Shown here one piece after another: positions 1-6,962 of a DNA stretch of 17,087 nt. The position numbers and the translations under genes are program-made. The DNA comes from an uncultured Cytophagaceae bacterium (GTDB lineage Bacteria > Bacteroidota > Bacteroidia > Cytophagales > Spirosomataceae). The notes beneath the pieces were generated by a model. That model saw nothing but the letters and a program-made list of their open reading frames with translations, was not told the origin of the DNA and did no database searches. Numbering within the stretch: the first letter of the stretch is position 1; each line of letters begins with the position of its first letter. The stretch lies in the NCBI GenBank assembly GCA_903837305.1, contig CAILUB010000088.1, positions 1-17,087 of the forward strand. Reading direction: 5' to 3'.

Positions 1-24
1 AGCTGCATAGGACAAATCTAGGAT

Positions 25-62
25 AAAAAAAGCCTTCCCCCAAAAGATGGAAGAAGGCTTTT
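25..62 (-). terminator. Intrinsic terminator of rpmE2
   Basis: A perfect 10-bp inverted repeat pairs 28-37 (AAAAGCCTTC) with 53-62 (GAAGGCTTTT) around a 15-nt loop. Read on the minus strand the hairpin begins about 20 nt after the rpmE2 stop codon and its 3' arm continues into an uninterrupted T run (complement of the A run at 25-31). The plus strand has a shorter T run, so the hairpin may also act weakly on a plus-strand gene lying left of the window. Nothing else is recognisable in bases 1-24. Confidence 0.88.
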
Positions 63-81
63 CGTATAGGCGGTAGGAAAA

Positions 82-321
82 TTACTTCGCGTAACGCTTG
101 TTGAATTTGTCCACACGTCCTGTTGTATCTAACAATACGTTCTTACCTGTATAGAATGGGTGAGATTGAGATGAAACCTCTAGTTTGTATACTGGGTAAG
201 TAGCTCCTTCGAATTCTGTTGTCTCCGTAGTAGCAACACATGAACGAGTTAAAAACTTGTAATCAGCTGATAGATCGTGAAATACAACTTCTTTGTATTC
301 TGGGTGGATATCTTTTTTCAT
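82..321 (-). CDS. rpmE2: 50S ribosomal protein L31, type B
   Basis: This 79-residue protein is ribosomal protein L31, a small large-subunit protein near the central protuberance that helps bridge the two subunits. It begins MKKDIHPEYKEVVFHDLSAD and carries the family signature SSQSHPFYTGKNVLLDTTGR around residues 50-69, ending in the usual basic tail (KFNKRYAK). It has only one cysteine (around residue 28) and no CxxC pairs, so it is the zinc-independent type B form, often called RpmE2 or YkgM-like. The length is normal for type B. The gene stands alone: a strong terminator follows it, and a good Bacteroidota promoter lies about 85 bp upstream, leaving a leader of roughly 80 nt. No clear Shine-Dalgarno sequence precedes the ATG, which is common in Bacteroidota. 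Confidence 0.96.
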   Translation of the reverse strand: MKKDIHPEYKEVVFHDLSADYKFLTRSCVATTETTEFEGATYPVYKLEVSSQSHPFYTGKNVLLDTTGRVDKFNKRYAK

Positions 322-349
322 GATAATGGATAATAGACGATTCCCTGCC

Positions 350-402
350 GTCCCGTTTAAATTAAGTTTTCCAAAGGGGATATTTGGACCCTACAATAAG
401 GG
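350..402 (-). promoter_or_regulatory. Possible structured mRNA leader of rpmE2
   Basis: Between the predicted rpmE2 transcription start (about 400) and its ATG (321), the transcript can form two directly abutting hairpins. The first pairs 399-402 with 389-392 (CCCT/AGGG, 6-nt loop). The second pairs 383-388 with 370-375 (TCCAAA/TTTGGA, 6 bp, 7-nt loop). On the transcript the second loop reads UAUCCCC, and GGGA occurs downstream twice (at about 351-354 and 342-345), so a pseudoknot is possible. Ribosomal protein mRNA leaders that bind their own product are known for L31 in other phyla. A similar role here is inference from structure and position only. Confidence 0.35.
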
Positions 403-405
403 ATG

Positions 406-436
406 CAAAATTACAGAATGTATTTTATTTTCCAAC
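406..436 (-). promoter_or_regulatory. Bacteroidota-type promoter of rpmE2
   Basis: On the minus strand the sequence reads GTTG, a 19-nt spacer, then TAATTTTG. This matches the Bacteroidota primary-sigma consensus TTTG-N19-TAnnTTTG at the whole -7 element, at the TTG of the -33 element, and in spacing. In plus-strand coordinates the -7 box is 406-413 and the -33 box is 433-436. The start site would lie near 399-402, about 80 nt before the rpmE2 ATG. Confidence 0.7.
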
Positions 437-617
437 TATTTTCTTTGACAAAATTTTGGGGAATTTCATCCGTTTTTTTGGCGTTAAATTTTTCCAAAAA
501 ATATTTTATAGCATTTTTCTAAGGTGCAATACGGCTAATGAATTGAGTGACGGGGGTTTGCATGTGGCATTTCAAATACGACCTTTTTTTTTCTTTTTTT
601 CAGGTCAAAAATAGTTT

Positions 618-637
618 GCACGGAGCGTGCTTTTTTT
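618..637 (+). terminator. Intrinsic terminator with no assigned gene
   Basis: GCACG (618-622) pairs with CGTGC (626-630) around a GAG loop and is followed at once by seven T residues (631-637). This is the classical form of a rho-independent terminator on the plus strand, though the stem is only 5 bp. No convincing plus-strand gene ends just before it. It could end a short non-coding transcript made divergently from rpmE2, or act as an attenuator if nrdA has a promoter further upstream than the one proposed here. Confidence 0.5.
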
Positions 638-782
638 CTAATTTTACCAAGAGCACAATCAGCCAAAGATGCTTCAATTTTTGGTTCATGAAAGCATAAA
701 AACAAAACCGCCACACACTCAATTTGTTAGCGCAAAAAGAGTCCAAAAGCTAAGAAAAAAATTCTCTTAACGCAGGGAATCT

Positions 783-813
783 ATTGTCTGCTTTTTTGTT
801 GTTGTTAGGTTTA
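783..813 (+). promoter_or_regulatory. Possible nrdA promoter
   Basis: ATTG (783-786), a spacer of exactly 19 nt, then TAGGTTTA (806-813) resemble the Bacteroidota consensus TTTG-N19-TAnnTTTG. The -7 element misses the final G and the -33 element misses the first T. The start site would fall near 820, giving a leader of about 40 nt before the nrdA ATG. It is the best match I found between the orphan terminator and nrdA, but it is imperfect. Confidence 0.4.
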
Positions 814-860
814 AACATTTATATAGAATACGAGTTTTAAATAATAATAGATAGATACAC

Positions 861-3311
861 ATGTACGTAGTAAAAAGAGACGGTCGTCGCGAATCAGTAA
901 AGTTTGACAAAATCACCGCCAGAATTGAAAAGCTGAGTTACAGCTTAGATCCATTTTTTGTTCAGCCGCTAGAGGTTGCCAGAAAAGTGATCACTGGTTT
1001 GTTTGATGGCGTTAAGACAACTGAACTTGATAATTTAGCGGCTGAAACAGCTGCCTCTTTGACGACAAAACACCCAGATTATGCGGTTCTAGCGGCTCGT
1101 ATCGCTGTTTCTAACTTGCACAAGAACACGTTGAAGTCCTTCTCGGCTACAATGAAGCGTTTGTTTACGTACATCGATCCCAAGACAAACCAAAATGCGG
1201 CTCTTCTTTCGAAAGAAGTATATGACATCATTAAAAACAATGCGGTAGAACTAGATGAGGCAATCATCTATGACCGTGACTTTGGTTATGACTACTTCGG
1301 ATTTAAGACCCTAGAGAAGTCCTATCTATTAAAGCTAGATGGTCAAATCGCAGAACGTCCTCAACACATGTTAATGCGTGTGGCGGTAGGTATCCACAAA
1401 AAAGATATTGCAGCTGCTATTGAGACCTATAATTTACTGTCTGAGCGTTGGTTCACTCACGCGACTCCGACCCTATTTAACGCAGGTACTCCGAAGCCTC
1501 AACTGTCGTCTTGTTTCTTGCTTACTATGCAGGATGATTCGATCGAAGGAATCTACGATACATTAAAGCAAACGGCTAAGATATCACAGTCTGCTGGAGG
1601 TATTGGATTAAGCATCCACAACATCCGTGCTACAGGCTCTTATATCAAGGGTACAAATGGTACTTCGAATGGTATTATCCCAATGTTACGCGTATTCAAC
1701 GATACAGCTCGTTACGTGGATCAAGGGGGTGGAAAGCGTAAAGGAAGCTTTGCGATCTACTTAGAGCCATGGCACGCAGATGTGTTCGAATTCTTAGAAT
1801 TGAAGAAGAACCACGGTAAAGAAGAAATGCGTGCGCGTGATTTGTTCTACGCCCTTTGGATTCCAGATTTATTCATGAAGCGTGTAGAGAATAACGAAGA
1901 GTGGTCTCTATTCTGCCCTCACGAGTGTCCAGGTTTAGCGGATACACACGGAGCTGAATTCGAAGCTTTGTATGAGAAATACGAATTAGCTGGTAAAGCT
2001 CGTACAGTTGTAAAAGCACAAGAATTATGGTTTAAGGTATTAGAATCTCAAACAGAGACAGGGACGCCATACATGTTGTTCAAAGACCACGCGAACAATA
2101 AATCAAACCAAAAGAACTTAGGTACAATCAAGTCTTCGAACTTATGTACAGAGATCATAGAGTATACAGCGAAAGACGAGGTAGCGGTTTGTAACCTAGC
2201 TTCTTTAGCCTTGCCTAAATATGTGAATGCGGACGAAAACGGTGTTTTACGTTTCGATCACAAGAAATTATACGATGTGACGAAGATTGCGACACGCAAT
2301 TTGAATAAGATCATCGATGTAAACTATTACCCAGTTAAAGAGGCAGAAAACTCGAACCTACGTCACCGTCCTATCGGTTTAGGGGTTCAAGGATTAGCTG
2401 ACGTGTTCATCTTGTTACGCATGCCGTTTGAATCTGAGGAGGCGCAACAATTGAACAAAGACATCTTCGAAACCATCTATTTCGCAGCGATGGAAACATC
2501 GATGGAATTAGCAAAAGTAGAAGGTCCTTATTCTACTTGGGAAGGTTCTCCTATCTCGAAAGGTGTATTCCAATTCGATATGTGGAACGTGACTCCATCT
2601 TCAGGAAACTGGGATTGGGAAGATTTACGTACGAAAGTAGTAGAGAACGGCGTGCGTAACTCTTTATTAGTTGCTCCTATGCCTACGGCTTCTACTAGCC
2701 AGATCCTTGGTAACAACGAATGTTTCGAACCATATACTTCTAATATCTACGCTCGTCGTGTATTATCGGGTGAATTTGCGATCGTTAACAAGCACTTGTT
2801 GAAAGACTTGATCAAGTTAAACTTGTGGAATGATTCCATGAAGAACAAATTGATCATCGCGAATGGATCCGTTCAAAACATTCCGGAAATTCCTCAAAAC
2901 TTGAAGGATTTGTACAAAACGGTTTGGGAGATCAAGCAAAAGACTATCCTAGAGATGGCTGCAGATCGTGGAGCGTACATTTGCCAGTCTCAAAGCTTAA
3001 ATATCCACATCCAAGATGTGAACTTCGGTAAATTAACTTCGATGCACTTCCACGCTTGGAAGCTAGGCTTGAAAACAGGTATGTATTACTTACGTACGAA
3101 AGCAGCAACGGATGCCATCAAGTTTACTGTGGAAAAACAAGCAGAGCCAGCTATCGAGCAAACGAATTTAGTGAACGAAACTGAATTAGTGTACTCAGAG
3201 GCAGCAGCGAAAGCAGCGGCAGCTAGCTTTGATAACAGTGCAGAACAAAATAAAGCAGATATGACTTGCTCTTTGGATAACCCAGAGGCATGTGAGGCTT
3301 GCGGATCTTGA
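861..3311 (+). CDS. nrdA: Ribonucleoside-diphosphate reductase, alpha subunit (class Ia, eukaryote-like)
   Basis: This is the large catalytic subunit of class I ribonucleotide reductase, which reduces ribonucleoside diphosphates to deoxy forms using a radical passed from the small subunit NrdB. Residues 1 to about 90 form an ATP-cone allosteric domain, and MYVVKRDGRRESVKFDKITA closely resembles eukaryotic R1. Expected catalytic residues are visible: the redox pair C218 (SSCFLL) and C444 (VAVCNL), the N427-C429-E431 triad (NLCTE) with thiyl-radical C429, PTAST at 608-612 for substrate phosphate, and the radical-relay tyrosines Y742-Y743. After an Ala-rich linker the protein ends CEACGS, so C811 and C814 are the swinging CxxC re-reduced by thioredoxin or glutaredoxin. 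At 816 residues it is full length. nrdB is not adjacent: rpmE2 lies upstream and a strong terminator downstream. The ATP-cone implies dATP feedback inhibition. Confidence 0.97.
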   Translation: MYVVKRDGRRESVKFDKITARIEKLSYSLDPFFVQPLEVARKVITGLFDGVKTTELDNLAAETAASLTTKHPDYAVLAARIAVSNLHKNTLKSFSATMKRLFTYIDPKTNQNAALLSKEVYDIIKNNAVELDEAIIYDRDFGYDYFGFKTLEKSYLLKLDGQIAERPQHMLMRVAVGIHKKDIAAAIETYNLLSERWFTHATPTLFNAGTPKPQLSSCFLLTMQDDSIEGIYDTLKQTAKISQSAGGIGLSIHNIRATGSYIKGTNGTSNGIIPMLRVFNDTARYVDQGGGKRKGSFAIYLEPWHADVFEFLELKKNHGKEEMRARDLFYALWIPDLFMKRVENNEEWSLFCPHECPGLADTHGAEFEALYEKYELAGKARTVVKAQELWFKVLESQTETGTPYMLFKDHANNKSNQKNLGTIKSSNLCTEIIEYTAKDEVAVCNLASLALPKYVNADENGVLRFDHKKLYDVTKIATRNLNKIIDVNYYPVKEAENSNLRHRPIGLGVQGLADVFILLRMPFESEEAQQLNKDIFETIYFAAMETSMELAKVEGPYSTWEGSPISKGVFQFDMWNVTPSSGNWDWEDLRTKVVENGVRNSLLVAPMPTASTSQILGNNECFEPYTSNIYARRVLSGEFAIVNKHLLKDLIKLNLWNDSMKNKLIIANGSVQNIPEIPQNLKDLYKTVWEIKQKTILEMAADRGAYICQSQSLNIHIQDVNFGKLTSMHFHAWKLGLKTGMYYLRTKAATDAIKFTVEKQAEPAIEQTNLVNETELVYSEAAAKAAAASFDNSAEQNKADMTCSLDNPEACEACGS

Positions 3312-3334
3312 TACACACCTGCTATTAATTAATG

Positions 3335-3370
3335 AAAAGTCACTCAGCCCTTACTGTTGAGTGACTTTTT
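3335..3370 (+). terminator. Intrinsic terminator of nrdA
   Basis: A perfect 12-bp inverted repeat pairs 3335-3346 (AAAAGTCACTCA) with 3358-3369 (TGAGTGACTTTT) around an 11-nt loop, ending in a T run (3366-3370). It begins 23 bp after the nrdA stop. The A run at its 5' side means it could also work on the minus strand. Confidence 0.9.
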
Positions 3371-3390
3371 GCTTTTTAAAAAAGACACAG

Positions 3391-4035
3391 ATGAAAAACA
3401 TATTCATAAAATTGTTCTGGCTTGATGCCATCGTAGAATTATTGTCCCCTATCTTATTTTCGAATTTCCCGGAGATTAGATATGTGTCGAAACCCTTGCT
3501 TTTGATTCTCCTAATGGGACATATCGCCATGGAAAATCCGAGACCGGCGCTTTTCTTTACGGCCATTTTTGCTTTGCTAGGGGATGTGTTTTTAATGCTC
3601 CCAGGTGATAGTCCACTGTATTTTCAGCTAGGCTTAGGATCCTTTTTGATTATGCAATTGAGCTATATTCGCCTATTCGCAAAACAAGCTTCTGAGGAGG
3701 CTTGGGTGCCTGTCTATGCGCGAAAGCCTTTAGCTGGTGTACTTATTTATGTGTTCTCGTTTTTAGCTTTTTTAAACCCACATTTAGCGGGTGGGATGAA
3801 GATTCCGGTGACCTTGTATGCGTTTGCGCTGGGATCGATGCTGTATTTTGCCATTCGTTTACGAAATCAAATGATCGTCTGGGGCGCATTTTTATTTGTG
3901 GTATCTGATAGTGTTTTGGCTTTTGGAAAGTTTTATTTTTCTTTTCCGGGGATATCTACGGTGGTAATGAGTACTTATATTGTGGCTCAATTGCTACTAA
4001 TCAGCGCTTTGTGTAAATTGCAGCTTAAGAAATAA
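3391..4035 (+). CDS. YhhN/TMEM86-family membrane protein (putative lysoplasmalogenase)
   Basis: This 214-residue protein is almost entirely hydrophobic, with about eight membrane-spanning segments, and matches the YhhN family. Human TMEM86 members of that family hydrolyse the vinyl-ether bond of lysoplasmalogens; the substrate in bacteria is less certain. Family landmarks are KP at 34-35, LGD at 63-65 (ALLGDVFLMLPG) and SD at 172-173 (FVVSDSVLAFGKF), which include the conserved acidic residues thought to be catalytic. I place the start at the ATG at 3391. An upstream in-frame GTG at 3361 would add ten residues encoded inside the nrdA terminator, which is unlikely. Only three bases separate the stop from the next gene, so the two are probably co-transcribed. 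There is little room for a promoter between the terminator hairpin and this ATG. Confidence 0.85.
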   Translation: MKNIFIKLFWLDAIVELLSPILFSNFPEIRYVSKPLLLILLMGHIAMENPRPALFFTAIFALLGDVFLMLPGDSPLYFQLGLGSFLIMQLSYIRLFAKQASEEAWVPVYARKPLAGVLIYVFSFLAFLNPHLAGGMKIPVTLYAFALGSMLYFAIRLRNQMIVWGAFLFVVSDSVLAFGKFYFSFPGISTVVMSTYIVAQLLLISALCKLQLKK

Positions 4036-4038
4036 AAC

Positions 4039-6960
4039 ATGTCGACTCAAATCACTGAATCTCTTTTATCCACATTAGGCAGCACCTTGCAAGGGTCGCT
4101 TCACACGGATACCGTGATGAAGACCTTGTATGCCACAGATGCATCAGCCTATCGGGAGATGCCTTTAGGGGTAGTGATTCCAGAGACGCAGGAGGATTTA
4201 GAGAAAATCATTCGATTTGCGGATAAGCATTCCATCCCATTAATTCCACGTACAGCTGGGACCTCATTAGCTGGTCAAGTAGTAGGTGAAGGTCTAGTGG
4301 TGGATGTATCCAAGTTTTTCTGCCGAATTTTAGAGGTGAATCAAGCAGAGTCCTATGTTTGGGTAGAACCAGGAGTAGTGCGGGATGTACTCAATGTGGA
4401 GTTGAAGAAACACGGTTTGTTTTTTGGTCCTGAGACATCTACTGCAAATCGCGCGATGATCGGAGGAATGGTGGGAAATAACTCCTGCGGTTCTAATTCG
4501 GTGGTGTATGGTTCCACGAGGGATCACGTGTTAGAGGTGGAAGGATTTCTTTCGGATGGTACGCCAGTTCATTTTAAGGCGGAAGATCCTTTTGAAACGA
4601 TTAAAACGCTGGAAAAAGGATCGCGCTTGCACGGGATTTATGAAAAGACCTTAGCCGCCTTGTCCGATCCGAAGCACCAGAAAAATATCACGGAGGAGTT
4701 TCCGAAACCAAGCATTGATCGTCGTAATACGGGCTATGCCGTGGATATGCTGTTGCATACGAATGCTTTTGAGCAGACAGACGCGCCTTTTAATTTCTGT
4801 TCATTGATCAGTGGGTCAGAAGGAACCTTGTGCTTTGCCACACGTATTAAGTTACATGTAGATGTGTTGCCGCCAGCTCATTTGGGTTTGGTTTGTGGAC
4901 ACTTTAATACGATTGATGAAGCTTTAAGAGCTAATTTAATCGCCTTGCAATTCAATCCATCTGCTTCTGAGTTGATGGATCATTATATATTAGAGTGTAC
5001 GAAGGCTAATCCTGAACAACGTCAGAATCGATTCTTTGTCGAAGGGGACCCTGGAGCGATTTTGGTTGTAGAATTACGTTCAGATTCGGCAGAAGATTTA
5101 GCCTCTCAAGCTAAAGCTTGTGAAGCAGCGATGCGCAAAGCGGGTTTAGGCTACCATTTTCCGTTCGTGACGGGAGGTGATGTGAAGAAGGTTTGGGACT
5201 TGCGTAAGGCTGGTTTGGGGCTTTTGTCTAACCTTCCTGGTGATGAGAAAGCGGTTGCTGTGATTGAAGATACGGCGGTGGATGTAAACGACTTGCCTGC
5301 CTTTATCGCCGAATTCAATGAGATTTTACAGGCCAATAATCTGTATTGCGTGCATTATGCGCACGCAGGATCAGGTGAATTGCATTTGCGTCCCATCATT
5401 AATTTGAAGACGAAGGAAGGGCACCAGCAATTCCGCCACATTGCGGAGGAGATCGCTCGTTTAGTAAAGAAGTACAAGGGTTCACTTTCCGGAGAACATG
5501 GGGATGGTCGTTTGAGGGGGGAATTTATCCCTTGGATGGTGGGCGAGGAGAATTACCAATTAATGCGGGAGCTGAAGTCTTGGTGGGATCCGAAAGGTAT
5601 CTTTAATCCAAACAAAATCGTGGATACGCCTCCGATGGATACCTTTTTGCGTTATGAAGCCGGACAAAAAACGCCTGAATTTAATACGGCCTTTCGCTAC
5701 ACGGATCAAGATGTATTGCAACATGCTGAGCAATGTAATGGCTCTGGTGATTGCCGGAAGACGCCTATTTCAGGAGGGACGATGTGTCCATCTTTTATGG
5801 CGACTAGAAATGAAAAAGAGACTACTCGTGCCCGAGCGAACATTCTACGCGAATTTTTAACGCGTTCAGAGCAGCCTAATCGCTTCGCTCATGAAGAGAT
5901 TAAAGAGGTAATGGATCTTTGCCTAGCTTGTAAAGGCTGCAAGGCAGAATGCCCTTCTAACGTGGATGTGGCTAAATTGAAAATGGAGTTCTTGTATCAG
6001 TACCAAAAAGAAAAGGGACTTCCTCTACGTTCTTGGTTAGTAGGGAATTTTGCCAAACTTTCAAATATTGCCTCTTACGTACCTTTCTTGTACAATGTAG
6101 TGATGGGTACCCCCGCGATTCGACGTATTTCGAATGCTTTAGTGGGTTTTCACCCAGATCGCACCATGCCATTGATGGCGAAACAGACTTTGTGGTCTTG
6201 GTTAAAGGTGCGTTCTTCCCCTATACAGGAGAAGTCGGTTTACTTGTTTGTGGATGAGTTCACCAATTTTAACGACGCAGAAATTGGTCGCACGGCTGTT
6301 TTATTGCTCGAGCGCTTAGGTTATGAGGTAAGGACGATTCCACATCCGATTTCTGGAAGAGCCTATTTGTCCAAAGGAATGTTGGACGAAGCACGCGTAT
6401 TAGCCATGCAAAATGTGCGCTTGTGGTCATCGTTAATCTCAGAAAATACGCCTTTAGTGGGTATTGAGCCGTCTGCTATTTTAACCTTCCGCGATGAATA
6501 TCCTGATTTAGTCTCGGATGAATGGGTAGAAAAGGCGCAGGAATTAGCGAAAAACACCTTATTGCTAGAAGAATTTATCGCGAGAGAGGCGGATGCGAAG
6601 CGTATTACTTCGAAGGCATTTAGCTCGGAGAAGAAATTGATGAAATTACATGGCCACTGCCAGCAGAAAGCGATCTCTTCGCTGGTGGCAGCGAAGAAGG
6701 CGCTGTCCTTGCCAGAAAACTTTGAGGTACAATTAATTCCATCTGGATGTTGTGGAATGGCTGGATCATTTGGTTACGAGAAAGAGCATTATGATTTGTC
6801 CATGCAGATAGGGGAACTGGTATTGTTCCCTACCGTGCGGTCACAGCCGGTTGAGGTTGATATCGTCGCGTCGGGAACCAGCTGCCGTCATCAAATTCAT
6901 GACGGCACGAAGCGGCATGCGAAGCATGCCGCGGAGATCCTTTTTGCTGCGTTAAAATAA
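4039..6960 (+). CDS. FAD-linked oxidase with Fe-S and CCG domains (GlcD/YdiJ-like)
   Basis: This 973-residue protein fuses the modules that form separate subunits in glycolate oxidase. Residues about 40-275 are a PCMH-type FAD-binding domain, with PRTAGTSLAG at 70-79 and VGNNSCGSNS at 145-154. Residues about 280-530 are the FAD-oxidase C-terminal domain, with AHAGSGELHLRP at 441-452 and SGEHGDG at 484-490. Cysteines at 566, 572, 583 and 628, 631, 634, 638 (CLACKGCKAECP) suit two 4Fe-4S clusters. The last 250 residues hold cysteine-rich domain motifs (HGHC ending at C874, SGCCG at C904-C905, TSC ending at C949). The architecture matches E. coli YdiJ, which oxidises D-2-hydroxyglutarate; D-lactate or another D-2-hydroxyacid is equally possible. 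No signal peptide is seen, so it probably acts in the cytoplasm or at the inner membrane, passing electrons to quinone. Confidence 0.92.
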   Translation: MSTQITESLLSTLGSTLQGSLHTDTVMKTLYATDASAYREMPLGVVIPETQEDLEKIIRFADKHSIPLIPRTAGTSLAGQVVGEGLVVDVSKFFCRILEVNQAESYVWVEPGVVRDVLNVELKKHGLFFGPETSTANRAMIGGMVGNNSCGSNSVVYGSTRDHVLEVEGFLSDGTPVHFKAEDPFETIKTLEKGSRLHGIYEKTLAALSDPKHQKNITEEFPKPSIDRRNTGYAVDMLLHTNAFEQTDAPFNFCSLISGSEGTLCFATRIKLHVDVLPPAHLGLVCGHFNTIDEALRANLIALQFNPSASELMDHYILECTKANPEQRQNRFFVEGDPGAILVVELRSDSAEDLASQAKACEAAMRKAGLGYHFPFVTGGDVKKVWDLRKAGLGLLSNLPGDEKAVAVIEDTAVDVNDLPAFIAEFNEILQANNLYCVHYAHAGSGELHLRPIINLKTKEGHQQFRHIAEEIARLVKKYKGSLSGEHGDGRLRGEFIPWMVGEENYQLMRELKSWWDPKGIFNPNKIVDTPPMDTFLRYEAGQKTPEFNTAFRYTDQDVLQHAEQCNGSGDCRKTPISGGTMCPSFMATRNEKETTRARANILREFLTRSEQPNRFAHEEIKEVMDLCLACKGCKAECPSNVDVAKLKMEFLYQYQKEKGLPLRSWLVGNFAKLSNIASYVPFLYNVVMGTPAIRRISNALVGFHPDRTMPLMAKQTLWSWLKVRSSPIQEKSVYLFVDEFTNFNDAEIGRTAVLLLERLGYEVRTIPHPISGRAYLSKGMLDEARVLAMQNVRLWSSLISENTPLVGIEPSAILTFRDEYPDLVSDEWVEKAQELAKNTLLLEEFIAREADAKRITSKAFSSEKKLMKLHGHCQQKAISSLVAAKKALSLPENFEVQLIPSGCCGMAGSFGYEKEHYDLSMQIGELVLFPTVRSQPVEVDIVASGTSCRHQIHDGTKRHAKHAAEILFAALK
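6883..6932. repeat. Tandem GC-rich hairpins inside a convergent gene end
   Basis: Two perfect inverted repeats stand side by side within the last 26 codons of the FAD/Fe-S oxidase gene. The first pairs TGCCGTCAT (6883-6891) with ATGACGGCA (6899-6907) around a 7-nt loop. The second pairs GCGGCATGC (6912-6920) with GCATGCCGC (6924-6932) around GAA. A TTTTT run follows at 6941 on the plus strand. The convergent nagB-like gene ends at 6963, so both transcripts may contain these stems. They could serve as terminator or 3'-end stabiliser, but the T run is 8 nt away and the structure overlaps coding sequence, so the role is uncertain. Confidence 0.55.
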
Positions 6961-6962
6961 GA

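Larger units (their letters stand above)
322..860. other. Long intergenic region between rpmE2 and nrdA
   Basis: These 539 bp separate two divergent genes and hold no convincing coding sequence. The left end carries the rpmE2 leader and promoter (to 436). The middle is very T-rich on the plus strand, with long T tracts at about 473-479 and 584-600. A GACCT...AGGTC repeat (580-584 and 602-606) flanks the second tract. A short hairpin followed by seven T residues (618-637) looks like a plus-strand terminator. The right end carries a possible nrdA promoter (783-813). I could not find a perfect NrdR box or a recognisable riboswitch core. Confidence 0.7.

Noticed and set aside
384..614. Open frame of 76 codons on the plus strand between rpmE2 and nrdA
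   Set aside because: It starts with TTG inside the rpmE2 leader region, is dominated by phenylalanine from T-rich DNA, and shows no domain, so it is taken as non-coding.
640..860. NrdR box or cobalamin riboswitch in front of nrdA
   Set aside because: No pair of 16-bp NrdR-like palindromes and no recognisable cobalamin-box core were found by eye.
3361..3390. GTG start adding ten residues to the YhhN-family protein
   Set aside because: The codons lie within the terminator hairpin and T run of nrdA; the ATG at 3391 starts a typical membrane protein.
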